Assembly (NCBI GenBank): GCA_019455105.1
Contig: JACFMZ010000015.1
Location: 1 to 39,112 of the forward strand
Direction of reading: 5' to 3'
Origin: Bacteroidota bacterium
Lineage (GTDB): Bacteria; Bacteroidota; Ignavibacteria; UBA10030; UBA8401
DNA: 39,112 nt
Part shown: one piece after another, positions 8,314-16,035 of the stretch
Layout: every line of letters begins with the position of its first letter
Numbering within the stretch: position 1 is the stretch's first letter
The notes under the pieces: model-generated
Databases searched by the model: none
What the model saw: only the letters and a program-made list of their open reading frames with translations
What the model was told of the DNA's origin: nothing
Program-made: the position numbers and the translations under genes

Positions 8314-8532
8314 ATGACACAGAAGCAAAGCAATAACATTCAGCCATCTGGGCAGTTAAAAAACAAAGTAAAAATGAGCGGTATTAACTTAATCGTTATT
8401 GCCGAACGTTCGCAAATTCGTTACCCACGCTTACGATCCTTAATCAATGGCAATGCCAAGATGTTATATGACGAGGGAATCGCAATTGAATCGGCGTTAC
8501 AGCAATCCTTATCTGTTGTTCGATCATCATAA
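8314..8532 (+). CDS. Cro-like small HTH protein
   Basis: A 72-residue protein, the first gene of the rightward early operon and divergent from the repressor. The segment INLIVIAERSQIRYPRLRSL followed by INGNAKMLYDEG is consistent with a short helix-turn-helix of XRE/Cro type. There is no good Shine-Dalgarno before the ATG at 8314. An internal ATG at MSGINL is an alternative. The Cro role rests mainly on position. Confidence 0.65.
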   Translation: MTQKQSNNIQPSGQLKNKVKMSGINLIVIAERSQIRYPRLRSLINGNAKMLYDEGIAIESALQQSLSVVRSS

Positions 8533-8603
8533 GCAATCTACGTAGTGCGAAAATTATCCGCAGTAATAAAAACATATAAAATTATCATCGGGAGGATGAT
8601 CAC

Positions 8604-8684
8604 ATGCCAAAGACAAAAAAGAAGAAAATTTTGCAATACAATGTGAATCTTGCATCGAATCAGCAAAGCGCGAGGGTGGCATGA
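8604..8684 (+). CDS. 26-residue small protein
   Basis: ATG at 8604 follows a strong GGGAGG ribosome site (8590-8595) at good spacing. The product MPKTKKKKILQYNVNLASNQ and six more residues is basic at its N-terminus. Its TGA overlaps the next ATG (ATGA at 8681-8684), the coupling used through this operon. The ribosome site lies in the loop of a small inverted repeat (ATCATC 8584-8589, GATGAT 8595-8600). Function unknown; it may serve mainly to couple translation. Confidence 0.55.
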   Translation: MPKTKKKKILQYNVNLASNQQSARVA

Positions 8685-9040
8685 ACAATCCGAAGCTTGC
8701 ATCGCTGAACGCATTTCGCAAAAGCCAGCGATGGACGGTTGTAGAATTGTTTTCATTAGCGCGTGTATTGCAGTCGCAGCGGGTGCCGAAGCGAGTAATT
8801 ATGAAACGAACATTTACCGCGCACAGCAGAGAGATATATGAACAGCTCTGCGAACAACATGGCGAGAAGTGTTCCCATTGTTCCCGAATTCCGCCGGATA
8901 TACGTTTGTTTATCGCAACAAAGAACGGAAAACCGATACTGCAGAATATGACGACGAAAGAGACGCGATTGCTTTGTTTTCGATGTTCACGGTTCTATTT
9001 GGCAAATCCTAAAAAACAATTACCAAAGGTAACGAAATGA
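8681..9040 (+). CDS. Degenerate HNH-like zinc-binding protein
   Basis: A 119-residue protein. Its second half, YEQLCEQHGEKCSHCSRIPP with TKNGKPI and LLCFRCSRFY, lines up with the HNH protein encoded at 17193 (YQELCERDGERCRICGRTQP, DHKNGKK, LLCRNDNRKK). It keeps two CxxC pairs (probable zinc knuckle) but lacks the DH of the HNH active site: DHKNG has become ATKNG. It is likely a non-catalytic DNA-binding derivative. It is coupled by ATGA overlaps to both neighbours. Confidence 0.6.
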   Translation: MNNPKLASLNAFRKSQRWTVVELFSLARVLQSQRVPKRVIMKRTFTAHSREIYEQLCEQHGEKCSHCSRIPPDIRLFIATKNGKPILQNMTTKETRLLCFRCSRFYLANPKKQLPKVTK

Positions 9041-9480
9041 AAACCTACGGAGAAAAAGCGACACGGCAATCCAGAGATTTCAAAGCCGTATTGCACGAAA
9101 CGATAATTGAGCAGGAAGAAAAGGTAAAACAGGATTCGCTTGCATATTACATGAACATTCAGCAGTCGGTCATTTCCGAATATCTCAATCCGGACAGCCA
9201 AAGAAACCTTCCTGCATTCCAACTTAAAAACCTTCCAAAAGAAATTCGCATTCCGTTGATCAACTACCTTGTTGAAGATTTGAATATCCGAACCGTGAAT
9301 ATGGTACACGTTGGCAAATTGAACGGACAGATCGATGATGAAATACTTCTTATGGCAATACTCGAAGGTGAGCTTGCCAAGATGAAGGATGAAAAGCCGG
9401 AGAAGTTGCAGAAGATTCTTGACAAGATGGAAGAAGTGATTCACAAACTGCGCATGGAATTATTGTTGAAGAAACAATGA
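9037..9480 (+). CDS. CII-like phage regulatory protein
   Basis: A 147-residue protein. Residues about 15-75 (IIEQEEKVKQDSLAYYMNIQ, then QSVISEYLNPDSQRNLPAFQ) have the form of the P2/186-type CII regulatory family, in which an HTH is followed by helices packing near the gene end. The C-terminal 40 residues are predicted helical (EGELAKMKDEKPEKLQKILD onward). In related phages such proteins activate or adjust the lysogeny decision. It is coupled by 4-base overlaps. The family assignment is by pattern only. Confidence 0.5.
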   Translation: MKTYGEKATRQSRDFKAVLHETIIEQEEKVKQDSLAYYMNIQQSVISEYLNPDSQRNLPAFQLKNLPKEIRIPLINYLVEDLNIRTVNMVHVGKLNGQIDDEILLMAILEGELAKMKDEKPEKLQKILDKMEEVIHKLRMELLLKKQ

Positions 9481-9692
9481 TCACTCCGGAATACATATCG
9501 GCAGATGAAGCGGAAGCAATGACATCGGTCAGTGCGAAATCGTGGAAGCGATATGCGATTGCCGGAACGATAGCATTTTACAAACCGGAGAAGAAATATT
9601 TATTCAAGGTAGCGGATGTTCGAAAGTTTATGGAAACAAACAGAACGGAACAGTCATTTGTGATACAGTTACGAAATGCGGTGAATCAATAA
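9477..9692 (+). CDS. Excisionase-type HTH_17 DNA-binding protein
   Basis: A 71-residue winged-helix protein. ISADEAEAMTSVSAKSWKRY followed by KPEKKYLFKVADVRKFME is the usual HTH_17/MerR-like excisionase layout (recognition helix, short wing, closing helix). It could be the excisionase partner of the tRNA-Gln integrase or a transcription factor. A second protein of the same class lies at 10199. Coupled by ATGA overlap to the CII-like gene. Confidence 0.6.
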   Translation: MITPEYISADEAEAMTSVSAKSWKRYAIAGTIAFYKPEKKYLFKVADVRKFMETNRTEQSFVIQLRNAVNQ

Positions 9693-9964
9693 TGATGGCG
9701 CAGGAAGAGTTTAAAATATTTATTCAGCAGACTTGTCCGCACTGCAAAGGAACAAAAGGTGCAATGATATTTGACGATGAGTTAGAGCGGGAAGAATATC
9801 ATCCGTGTATTTGGTGCGAGGGTAAGGGAACTGTAAAGGAATGGATAGGAATAGAAGAATTTGCAGAGAAATTGTCGGTTGCGCTTTACGGTAACGAAAG
9901 CGTTGAGGATGTCCACGCATCCGAAACTCGACCAGCCGGCAGCAATGGTTCAAGCACACCGTGA
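9692..9964 (+). CDS. DnaJ-type zinc-finger small protein
   Basis: I place the start at the ATG at 9692, which overlaps the previous TAA by one base (TAATG), giving 90 residues. CPHCKGTKG and CIWCEGKG are two CxxCxGxG units as found in the cysteine-rich region of DnaJ, separated by an acidic spacer. A single zinc site of this type is common in small phage proteins of unknown role. The tail is unstructured. Confidence 0.6.
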   Translation: MMAQEEFKIFIQQTCPHCKGTKGAMIFDDELEREEYHPCIWCEGKGTVKEWIGIEEFAEKLSVALYGNESVEDVHASETRPAGSNGSSTP

Positions 9965-10017
9965 ACCTACAGCGACACAACGGATGCAGTCTCATACATG
10001 ATTTCCTATATGTGGAT

Positions 10018-10047
10018 GGTTTGCGGAAGAGAAATCTTCCGCAAACC
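10018..10047. repeat. Perfect 13-bp hairpin with GAAA tetraloop
   Basis: GGTTTGCGGAAGA (10018-10030) pairs perfectly with TCTTCCGCAAACC (10035-10047) around a GAAA loop, a stable GNRA-type loop. No U-tract follows on the plus strand and no A-tract precedes, so it is not a standard terminator. It could be an RNA processing site, an mRNA stabiliser, or a DNA palindrome for a dimeric protein. Confidence 0.85.
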
Positions 10048-10091
10048 GCAAACTCAGTTACCGCACTGACCTAATTACTAACAGCGGAAAA

Positions 10092-10135
10092 TGCGGGTGG
10101 AATATTTTGAATGCGATTCTTAATGGACACCCGCA
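10092..10135. repeat. 8-bp inverted repeat
   Basis: TGCGGGTG at 10092-10099 and CACCCGCA at 10128-10135 are exact inverse complements around 28 bases. It lies 60-100 bases upstream of the HTH_17 gene. Confidence 0.5.
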
Positions 10136-10198
10136 GCAGTCTCTTGTAACACACTCCGCGCCGTGCCGGACCAAATTAACAGCACGGCAAATTTTAAT

Positions 10199-10438
10199 AT
10201 GAACGCAGACGACGTAAAAAAATATTTTACCGTGAAAGAAGTATCCGAGCGTTGGGGTATATCTACTTCATCAATTAAGCGGATGTGTAAATCGGGAGTG
10301 CTGCAATCGCTGAAAATATTTACCAGCAACCAAGCGCAATTCTTGATACCAATAGACTGGCTTGAGAATTTTGAGATAAAGAATACATCCGGTGGATTTG
10401 GCATAGAAATTTTGAAACGAAAAAAGCAAACGGTATGA
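10199..10438 (+). CDS. HTH_17/MerR-like DNA-binding protein
   Basis: A protein of 79 residues from the ATG at 10199 (an in-frame GTG at 10163 would add 12 non-conserved residues). YFTVKEVSERWGISTSSIKR, MCKSGVLQSLKI and IPIDWLENFE follow the HTH_17 excisionase/terminase-type fold. It is the second member of this class in the early region, so one may be the excisionase and the other a regulator. It overlaps the next gene by 4 bases. Confidence 0.65.
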   Translation: MNADDVKKYFTVKEVSERWGISTSSIKRMCKSGVLQSLKIFTSNQAQFLIPIDWLENFEIKNTSGGFGIEILKRKKQTV

Positions 10439-10764
10439 AAAAACGATATCCGCAGCCGGACTTATTCACTGATGAACAGCGCCGCTACTTGGAAGAAGCG
10501 CGACGAGTGGCGATGCAAATTGCATACGAACAGGGGTCGGTAAGTGCGGATGATGTGCGGGAAAAGTTCCCAACGGTTGAAGTGCTGCACCGGAACGCAA
10601 TCGGCGGATTATTTAAGACACAAGATTTTGTGCATCGGGGATTTAAGAAAAGCTCAACACCATCACGCAAGGGCGGGATTATCTGCACGTATGGATTGAG
10701 CGAAACGGCGGAACAGTTTCTTCGGAAACAATTCAAACGAAAGGCGGAACTATGCCAATCATAG
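10435..10764 (+). CDS. Predicted winged-helix phage protein
   Basis: A 109-residue protein with a helical N-terminus (FTDEQRRYLEEARRVAMQIA), then GSVSADDVREKFP and NAIGGLFKTQDFVHRGFKK, a pattern seen in small phage proteins with a winged-helix fold: a regulator or replication accessory of unknown role. ATGA overlap with the gene before; its last 13 bases overlap the small membrane protein gene that follows. Confidence 0.5.
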   Translation: MKKRYPQPDLFTDEQRRYLEEARRVAMQIAYEQGSVSADDVREKFPTVEVLHRNAIGGLFKTQDFVHRGFKKSSTPSRKGGIICTYGLSETAEQFLRKQFKRKAELCQS

Positions 10765-10886
10765 CAGTGATACTTGTCGTTGCAATCGTTTATGTGGGAA
10801 CATGGAGTATCGCGGCAATCGGGAAACAAGCTGATGCCGATATGCATGAAGCACTTTGGGAAAAAGAAAATCATGAAAAACATTGA
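10752..10886 (+). CDS. 44-residue small membrane protein
   Basis: ATG at 10752 is preceded by an AAGGCGG ribosome site. The product begins MPIIAVILVVAIVYVGTW, a single hydrophobic helix, then a short charged tail ending HEKH. It overlaps both neighbours by 13-14 bases. Small single-span proteins in early phage regions often affect host membrane functions, but nothing here shows which. Confidence 0.6.
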   Translation: MPIIAVILVVAIVYVGTWSIAAIGKQADADMHEALWEKENHEKH

Positions 10887-11055
10887 ATGCGAATACGACA
10901 ACGGCGCACAGTTTCCCGTGCCGATTGTTGTGAGAAGCGATCTTGAAACATTTCCGAAAGGAACGCCGATCGACATCGGGAAAATGATATTACTGTTGAA
11001 AAAAGGATGTTCAATTCTTATCACACCGAAAGGAAAAGCCAATGAAATGCGCTAA
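10873..11055 (+). CDS. 60-residue hypothetical protein
   Basis: I place the start at 10873 (MKNIECEYDNGAQFPVPIVV) because the upstream part of the frame overlaps the small membrane protein and looks non-coding. Predicted strand-rich with a closing IDIGKMILLLKKGCSILITP. No recognised domain. Confidence 0.5.
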   Translation: MKNIECEYDNGAQFPVPIVVRSDLETFPKGTPIDIGKMILLLKKGCSILITPKGKANEMR

Positions 11056-11251
11056 TTGTGGAATTGTTGTAACAGGTGAAGTAAAGCTCTGTTCGGTTTG
11101 CAGCGCACAATTTACGGAACAGGGAATTACTGATGCAGATGTCATTGCAAAATCGAAAGAATTCCAGGAACGAACATTATTTCTTCCGATTGCGCAGCAG
11201 ATCGCCGCGAAGATGATGCAGCGACCGGCAAGAGATGTGCAGGTGCGGTAA
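11042..11251 (+). CDS. Small zinc-ribbon protein
   Basis: A 69-residue protein. MKCANCGIVVTGEVKLCSVC places two CxxC pairs 14 residues apart, a minimal zinc ribbon, followed by a helical tail. AAAGGA precedes the start at the right distance. Its stop overlaps the next start (TAATG). Partner unknown. Confidence 0.6.
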   Translation: MKCANCGIVVTGEVKLCSVCSAQFTEQGITDADVIAKSKEFQERTLFLPIAQQIAAKMMQRPARDVQVR

Positions 11252-11448
11252 TGGAAGAAATCGGAAAATTTGTTTGGAATTACAAGATACCAATCATCAT
11301 TGCAGCAATCGGGATTGGTTTTATTCTTTCCGCTTTATTCAATAAAGAGCCGATCAAATCCATTCAGGCATTGAACGGAATTGATGAAGAGGCGAAAAAG
11401 TATTTCAACGATGAGGATGATTTTCCGGACGGTGCAGGATTTGTATGA
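11251..11448 (+). CDS. Small single-span membrane protein
   Basis: A 65-residue protein with one membrane helix (IPIIIAAIGIGFILSALF, about 13-30) and an acidic C-terminal part (DEEAKKYFNDEDDFPDG). With the protein at 10752 it makes two small membrane proteins within 700 bases. Function unknown. ATGA overlap with the next gene. Confidence 0.55.
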   Translation: MEEIGKFVWNYKIPIIIAAIGIGFILSALFNKEPIKSIQALNGIDEEAKKYFNDEDDFPDGAGFV

Positions 11449-11714
11449 ACAGACTCACCGTTAAACAGATGTGGATTCTCGCACACATGAACATGGATTT
11501 TATAGGATGGCAAATAGCGCCAAAAGGGAATTTAATTACGGCTATTGATCGGCAGAATAACGGTGCAACATATTATTTTCCTGCTGATGCGAAGGTTGGA
11601 GAGATAGCGATGCATATCTCTGAAAAAAGGGAACAGTTCAAAAAGGGAAAACAGCAACAAACTTATGGTGAATCAAACGCAGAAGCGGTTCATCAATCTC
11701 CTCAACAAGATTGA
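11445..11714 (+). CDS. 89-residue hypothetical protein
   Basis: Start overlaps the previous gene by ATGA. The N-terminal part (LTVKQMWILAHMNMDFIGWQ, then DRQNNGATYYFPAD) looks like a small alpha/beta domain; the tail is Gln/Lys-rich. No family recognised. It is the last gene before the methyltransferase pair, whose composition is visibly A+T-richer. Confidence 0.45.
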   Translation: MNRLTVKQMWILAHMNMDFIGWQIAPKGNLITAIDRQNNGATYYFPADAKVGEIAMHISEKREQFKKGKQQQTYGESNAEAVHQSPQQD

Positions 11715-11800
11715 TTATTCGAAGCGTTTGTATGAAGTCTTTAATGACTTCTTTAATGAGTTCTAATTCAGTTAGTACCGAAAACAAGTTAAGAGAAGTT

Positions 11801-12463
11801 ATGTTGCCCTATTACGAACAAGATGGAATTACTATTTATAATGGAAATGCCGAACACATATTGGATAGCTTTTCTTCCAAGCAATTCGATTTATGTTTAA
11901 CCGACCCGCCTTATGGGATAGATTATAAATATGATGGCTATGAAGATACGGAGGATAACTTATTGAAATTGATAAACAATACTTTTGGCAAAATACTTAG
12001 CTCCAGCAAAAGGGTTGCTGTTTTTAGTGGCGTAAATAATATATGGAAATATCCGAAAGCTGATTGGACTGTAAGTTATTCTTGGGACACAACGGCAACT
12101 TATGGGGCTTTGGGCTATAACCAATGGCAACCAATTTTATTTTACGGCAAGGACATTAAGGGCTTCGGGAGCGTGAATGGAATAATTAAAAGCGATAGTA
12201 TAAAATTGAGCGGTGGGGCAGAAATAGGGTTTTTGAGAACAGATAAAAACTTAGAACATCCTTGCCCAAAGCCCTTAAACATAATGAAAATTTTAATAGC
12301 AAGATTTACAAACGAAGGTGATTTAGTTATTGACCCTTTTGCTGGAGCGGGGACAACATTATTGGCTGCAAAGAGGCTTGGAAGAAAAGCGGTAGGAATA
12401 GAACAAAGCCGAGCTTACTGCGATATAGCAATAAAACGACTAAGCCAAATGGAACTTTTTTAA
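11801..12463 (+). CDS. DNA methyltransferase, DPPY type
   Basis: From the ATG at 11801 (MLPYYEQDGITIYNGNAEHI) the product has 220 residues, matching where such enzymes start, with AGAGAAG just upstream. The frame is open back to 11711 and overlaps the previous gene, which is less likely used. TDPPYGIDY (about 34-42) is the catalytic motif IV and DPFAGAGTT (about 178-186) is the SAM-binding motif I. The motif order IV before I marks the beta class of adenine-N6/cytosine-N4 enzymes. No restriction partner is present, so it is an orphan, perhaps for protection from host restriction or for regulation. Confidence 0.88.
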   Translation: MLPYYEQDGITIYNGNAEHILDSFSSKQFDLCLTDPPYGIDYKYDGYEDTEDNLLKLINNTFGKILSSSKRVAVFSGVNNIWKYPKADWTVSYSWDTTATYGALGYNQWQPILFYGKDIKGFGSVNGIIKSDSIKLSGGAEIGFLRTDKNLEHPCPKPLNIMKILIARFTNEGDLVIDPFAGAGTTLLAAKRLGRKAVGIEQSRAYCDIAIKRLSQMELF

Positions 12464-12527
12464 TGGCAGAGGGCAACATAACGGATATGCAAATAAACTG
12501 ATTGCGGTAATAGGAAATTAAACTTAA

Positions 12528-13154
12528 ATGCAAGAACAACTTTTACATATTGAACCACAAAAACAAACCGATAATGATAGCAATTCAGATTTGATTTGCG
12601 AGTTATACGGTTTGGGTGCGGGCAAGTATAGAACCATTTTAATTGACCCGCCGTGGGATATTAAATTTATTGAACGTGAAGTAAGACCGAACCAAAAACT
12701 AACTTACAATGGAACAATGAGCATTGAAGAAATAAAAGCATTGCCGATTAGCACACTTGCTTCTGATGAGTGTGATTTATTTTTGTGGACAACACAAACT
12801 TATCTACCATATAGCTTTGATATTCTCAAGGCGTGGGGGTTCAATTATCATATTACTTTAACGTGGGATAAGAGGGATGGCTTGACACAATTTGGATTTC
12901 ATAGAAGAACGGAATTTTGTTTATATGCTTATAGGGGCAAGCTTGGAATACAAAAAGAAGGGCAAGCTATACCGAGTAAGATAGAAGATATACCAGATTT
13001 ATTTGAGGAAAAAAGCAAAATGCACAGCAGAAAACCGCAGATACTTTATAAATATATTGAGATGAAAACCAAGTCCCCACGCCTTGAGCTATTTGCAAGA
13101 AGCAAGCGTGCGGGCTGGGATGTTTGGGGAAACCAAGCACCCAAATCCGTATAA
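12528..13154 (+). CDS. MT-A70 family adenine-N6 DNA methyltransferase
   Basis: A 208-residue protein with the MT-A70 catalytic motif DPPW at 40-43, the following helix-strand pattern (MSIEEIKALPI, LFLWTTQTYLP, WGFNYHITLTWDKRDG) and the closing SRKPQILYKYIE ... GWDVWGNQ that is typical of the bacterial and phage branch. It probably modifies adenines in phage DNA. It follows the other methyltransferase after about 65 bases, in the same A+T-rich composition, suggesting the two arrived together. Confidence 0.88.
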   Translation: MQEQLLHIEPQKQTDNDSNSDLICELYGLGAGKYRTILIDPPWDIKFIEREVRPNQKLTYNGTMSIEEIKALPISTLASDECDLFLWTTQTYLPYSFDILKAWGFNYHITLTWDKRDGLTQFGFHRRTEFCLYAYRGKLGIQKEGQAIPSKIEDIPDLFEEKSKMHSRKPQILYKYIEMKTKSPRLELFARSKRAGWDVWGNQAPKSV

Positions 13155-13206
13155 CGATTATTAGTACACACAATTATTTATTTCAACAAAACAGGGAGAA
13201 AAATAT

Positions 13207-14034
13207 ATGAACACTCAACGAATTTTGAGTGATATGGAAAAAGAAATTTCATCAAGAGAGTTATCGCCGAGAACATTTGATTCTTACAAGGCAAGCATGA
13301 AGCATTTTTTCAAATATTTTTCTCACAAAGATCATCCGACACATATTTCAACGGCAGAATTGAAACAATTTTTGGAACATATCAAGAATACGGTTTCAAT
13401 TTCATCAAAACGCCAATGCTTGTTTGCCCTTCAATTCTACTACAAACGTATTGAACACCTTCCAAATAAACTTTTTGGGATTGAAATTGAACGATGGGAA
13501 AGAAGAATCCCGCAAGTTCCGGCGTATGAAACAATTGCCAACCGATTAGCGATTATTACCGATCCTCAGACAAAAGCAGCGGCTTCACTTATTTATTCAA
13601 CAGGAATACGGCTGATGGAATGCTGCAAGATCAAAACGAAAGATATTGATCGTGACAGAATGTGTATCTACATCCGGCGAGGGAAAGGCGGGAAAGATAG
13701 AATTGTGGCGATGGTTCCGGAATTGTTGGAAATACTAAAAATGCACTGGCAGAAACTTCCTAAAAATAAACAATCCTCTGAATATCTTTTTCCCGGAGAG
13801 AAACAAGGAAATTACATTTCTGACGCCACGATATACCGCATGATTAAAAAATCAATGAAAGTCAATCCACACATGTTGCGTCACGCTTTTGCAACACATC
13901 TTCTGGAAAGCGGTTCTGAATTGAAAATTATCAGTGACATGCTCGGACACAAACACATTACAACAACGGAAATTTACACGCACACATCATTGCACACAAT
14001 GCAGCGGCAAAAAAATCTCTTGAAAGCAGCGTAA
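13207..14034 (+). CDS. Second tyrosine recombinase (XerC/IntI-like)
   Basis: A 275-residue protein with a SAM-like N-terminal domain (about 8-85) and a full active site: R135 in STGIRLMECC, K160/K163 in RGKGGKDR, H222-x-x-R225 in PHMLRHAFATHLL, H248 in LGHKH, Y257 in TEIYTHTS. The short form without an arm-binding domain resembles Xer and integron-type recombinases more than the prophage integrase at 5807. GGGAG precedes the start. Possible roles: dimer resolution, inversion, or mobilisation of the adjacent methyltransferase pair. I see no repeated sites that decide. Confidence 0.9.
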   Translation: MNTQRILSDMEKEISSRELSPRTFDSYKASMKHFFKYFSHKDHPTHISTAELKQFLEHIKNTVSISSKRQCLFALQFYYKRIEHLPNKLFGIEIERWERRIPQVPAYETIANRLAIITDPQTKAAASLIYSTGIRLMECCKIKTKDIDRDRMCIYIRRGKGGKDRIVAMVPELLEILKMHWQKLPKNKQSSEYLFPGEKQGNYISDATIYRMIKKSMKVNPHMLRHAFATHLLESGSELKIISDMLGHKHITTTEIYTHTSLHTMQRQKNLLKAA

Positions 14035-14038
14035 TATC

Positions 14039-14260
14039 ATGGAAGAAAAACAATCAACAAACAACGAAGAAGTAATTCCACCGGGAAAGGTGAAACTGAA
14101 AGACGGTTCAATTATTGATCGTGCCGATGTCTGCTTCAAATTAGAAGAGAATCCACACGACAGCACTCTTTTGAGAGATCATAAGGGAACGATTTACAAG
14201 CGGGATGAAAAAGGAACGCTGCGAAGATTGACACCAAAGAAAAAAGAACGAATCAAATAA
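14039..14260 (+). CDS. 73-residue hypothetical protein
   Basis: A small, charged protein starting four bases after the recombinase stop. KVKLKDGSIIDRADVCFKLE and DHKGTIYKRDEKGTLRRLTP suggest short beta hairpins with a basic end. No family recognised. An 18-base gap with GGGAG separates it from the ParB-like gene. Confidence 0.5.
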   Translation: MEEKQSTNNEEVIPPGKVKLKDGSIIDRADVCFKLEENPHDSTLLRDHKGTIYKRDEKGTLRRLTPKKKERIK

Positions 14261-14278
14261 TAACACGGGAGAAACACA

Positions 14279-15820
14279 ATGAATACAATACAAGCGGTGA
14301 AGCTGAGTGAGCTTCATCCATCCAAAACGAATCCGCGAAAACATTTTCCGGAAGAGGAATTGAAGGAACTTCAAGCAAGCATTACCGAGAACGGATTGCA
14401 GCAAGCATTGATTGTGCGGAAAAATTCAAAAGGGTATGAAATCGTAGACGGTGAACGACGATACCGGGCATTGAAAGCTCTTAGCCATGATACCGTGCAA
14501 GTAGAGCTGAGAGATCTGACGGATGCAGAGGTGTTGGAATATCAATTAATGACATTCCTACACAGAAAAGACATCACACCGCTTGAAGAAGCGAACGCAT
14601 ATTCGGAGCTATCTACAAAAGGATTGTTGCCGGAACAGATCGCAGCAAAGGTCGGGAAGCCGGTGCATCATGTTGTGAGAGTTTTGCGATTGCTCAAACT
14701 CATTCCGGAAGCAAAGAAGAAATATGAAGAAGGGAAACTTCCCATTGGTCATGCAATGGAGATCTGCCGATTGCAGCCGCAGGACCAGGAACGTGCTGTA
14801 AAATATATTTTTGATTTCGACCATCTTGGAATGAGTGAGGTTGTTTCAATCAGTCACTTGAAAGACTTCATTGAAGATGAAATCCATCTGGATTTACGGA
14901 AGATCTCTTTCAGTAAAACAGATCCGAAACTTGTGGAAAAAGCGGGAGCGTGTACCCATTGTGTGAAAAGAACCGGCTTCAATGTCGGGTTATTTCCGGA
15001 CATCCAACAAGCCGATACCTGCACAGATCCCAAATGTTTCAAGGAAAAGGTTGAAGCACATATCGCGCAGGAAAAAGCACGATTGAAAGAGAAAAAGGAA
15101 AAGGTTGTAGAGTTCACTCCGGAATACACCAAGCCGGCTGATCACCCGCATGCTATTACCACACGCAGTTACAAGGAAGTGAAAGGGAAACCGTGTAAAT
15201 ATGCTGTAAACGGTATTGCGGTTGCCGGTTCCGATCGCGGGAAAGTAACATTGATCTGTAACAATAAGGAATGTTCCAAACATTGGGGAAATGATTACCG
15301 GCATGATCAGGCGGTAGAGAAGAAAACTGAAAAGAAAAAATCTCCCGAACAATTGGAGAAGGAACGCATTGCGAAGTTGAAAGAGGAAATGAAGCAAGAG
15401 AAGGAACATCGATTTATTGAAGAGGTGAAGGATGCGCTCCCGAGCTATGTTCCCTCAGTAGCAAATAAAACACTGTACGCCAATATCCTTGAAGCGTTCA
15501 TGACCGACTGGGATATCCGACAAGATCTTGCCGATGCAATGAAGCTCAAAAAAGGAACGAAGCTCGAAAACCTCCCGCCCAAAAAATTGATTCAGGGATT
15601 ACACCTTGGATCGTTTCTTTTCCGGTTTAACAATTCAAATGAAGAAGAAAAATTGATTATGCAGATTGCGAAGGAATGGAATGTCGATACTGCAACAATC
15701 AAAAAGGACATCCATAAGATTGTTGAGCAGGAATATGCTGAAAAATTGAAGCCACAACAATCGATGGAAACAGCTACGCCATCCGATCTTGCATTACCGG
15801 AGAAGGAGGAAGAGGAATGA
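14279..15820 (+). CDS. ParB/Spo0J-like nuclease-domain protein
   Basis: A 513-residue protein. The N-terminal ParB domain shows SKTNPRKHF, ENGLQQALIVRK and DGERRYRALKAL with the GERR box at 58-61. The central HTH region follows (DITPLEEANAYSEL, PEQIAAKVGKPVHHVVRVLR). A cysteine cluster (CTHC near 225, then CTDPKC) suggests zinc binding, and a charged Lys/Glu coiled segment (about 340-370) precedes a helical C-terminus. There is no ParA ATPase beside it, so partition is less likely than a phage role in replication, transcription or host takeover. Confidence 0.85.
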   Translation: MNTIQAVKLSELHPSKTNPRKHFPEEELKELQASITENGLQQALIVRKNSKGYEIVDGERRYRALKALSHDTVQVELRDLTDAEVLEYQLMTFLHRKDITPLEEANAYSELSTKGLLPEQIAAKVGKPVHHVVRVLRLLKLIPEAKKKYEEGKLPIGHAMEICRLQPQDQERAVKYIFDFDHLGMSEVVSISHLKDFIEDEIHLDLRKISFSKTDPKLVEKAGACTHCVKRTGFNVGLFPDIQQADTCTDPKCFKEKVEAHIAQEKARLKEKKEKVVEFTPEYTKPADHPHAITTRSYKEVKGKPCKYAVNGIAVAGSDRGKVTLICNNKECSKHWGNDYRHDQAVEKKTEKKKSPEQLEKERIAKLKEEMKQEKEHRFIEEVKDALPSYVPSVANKTLYANILEAFMTDWDIRQDLADAMKLKKGTKLENLPPKKLIQGLHLGSFLFRFNNSNEEEKLIMQIAKEWNVDTATIKKDIHKIVEQEYAEKLKPQQSMETATPSDLALPEKEEEE

Positions 15821-16035
15821 GAGCGAAAACGATCAATCGAAGTTTCGACTTTCCACTAAGTGATCAACGTCTTGCGGAAATTGCTTTGGAAATTGCGAAC
15901 AACATGGAGAAAGTGGAAAAACTTGAAGATGGTTTTGATGCAGCGAAGGAAGCAAAGAAAGAAGTTCCGGCATTGCTGCAGCACGTTCGTGAACTGAGTC
16001 ACTACATAAAACAGGCGCAGAAAATAAAGTTGTGA
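15817..16035 (+). CDS. 72-residue helical hypothetical protein
   Basis: Coupled to the ParB-like gene by an ATGA overlap. Mostly helical and charged (LAEIALEIANNMEKVEKLED, ALLQHVRELSHYIKQAQK). No family recognised; it may assist the ParB-like protein. Confidence 0.5.
   Translation: MRAKTINRSFDFPLSDQRLAEIALEIANNMEKVEKLEDGFDAAKEAKKEVPALLQHVRELSHYIKQAQKIKL

Larger units (their letters stand above)
9965..10198 (+). other. Intergenic region with two strong inverted repeats
   Basis: About 230 bases without a convincing gene break the otherwise gapless early operon. The stretch holds the perfect 13-bp hairpin at 10018-10047 and the 8-bp inverted repeat at 10092-10135. A GTG at 10163 could extend the following HTH gene by 12 residues. 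Confidence 0.6.

Noticed and set aside
12464..13206. Integron attC sites around the methyltransferase genes
   Set aside because: Short TAACG-like words occur after both genes, but no pair of core sites with the required inverted arms can be drawn.
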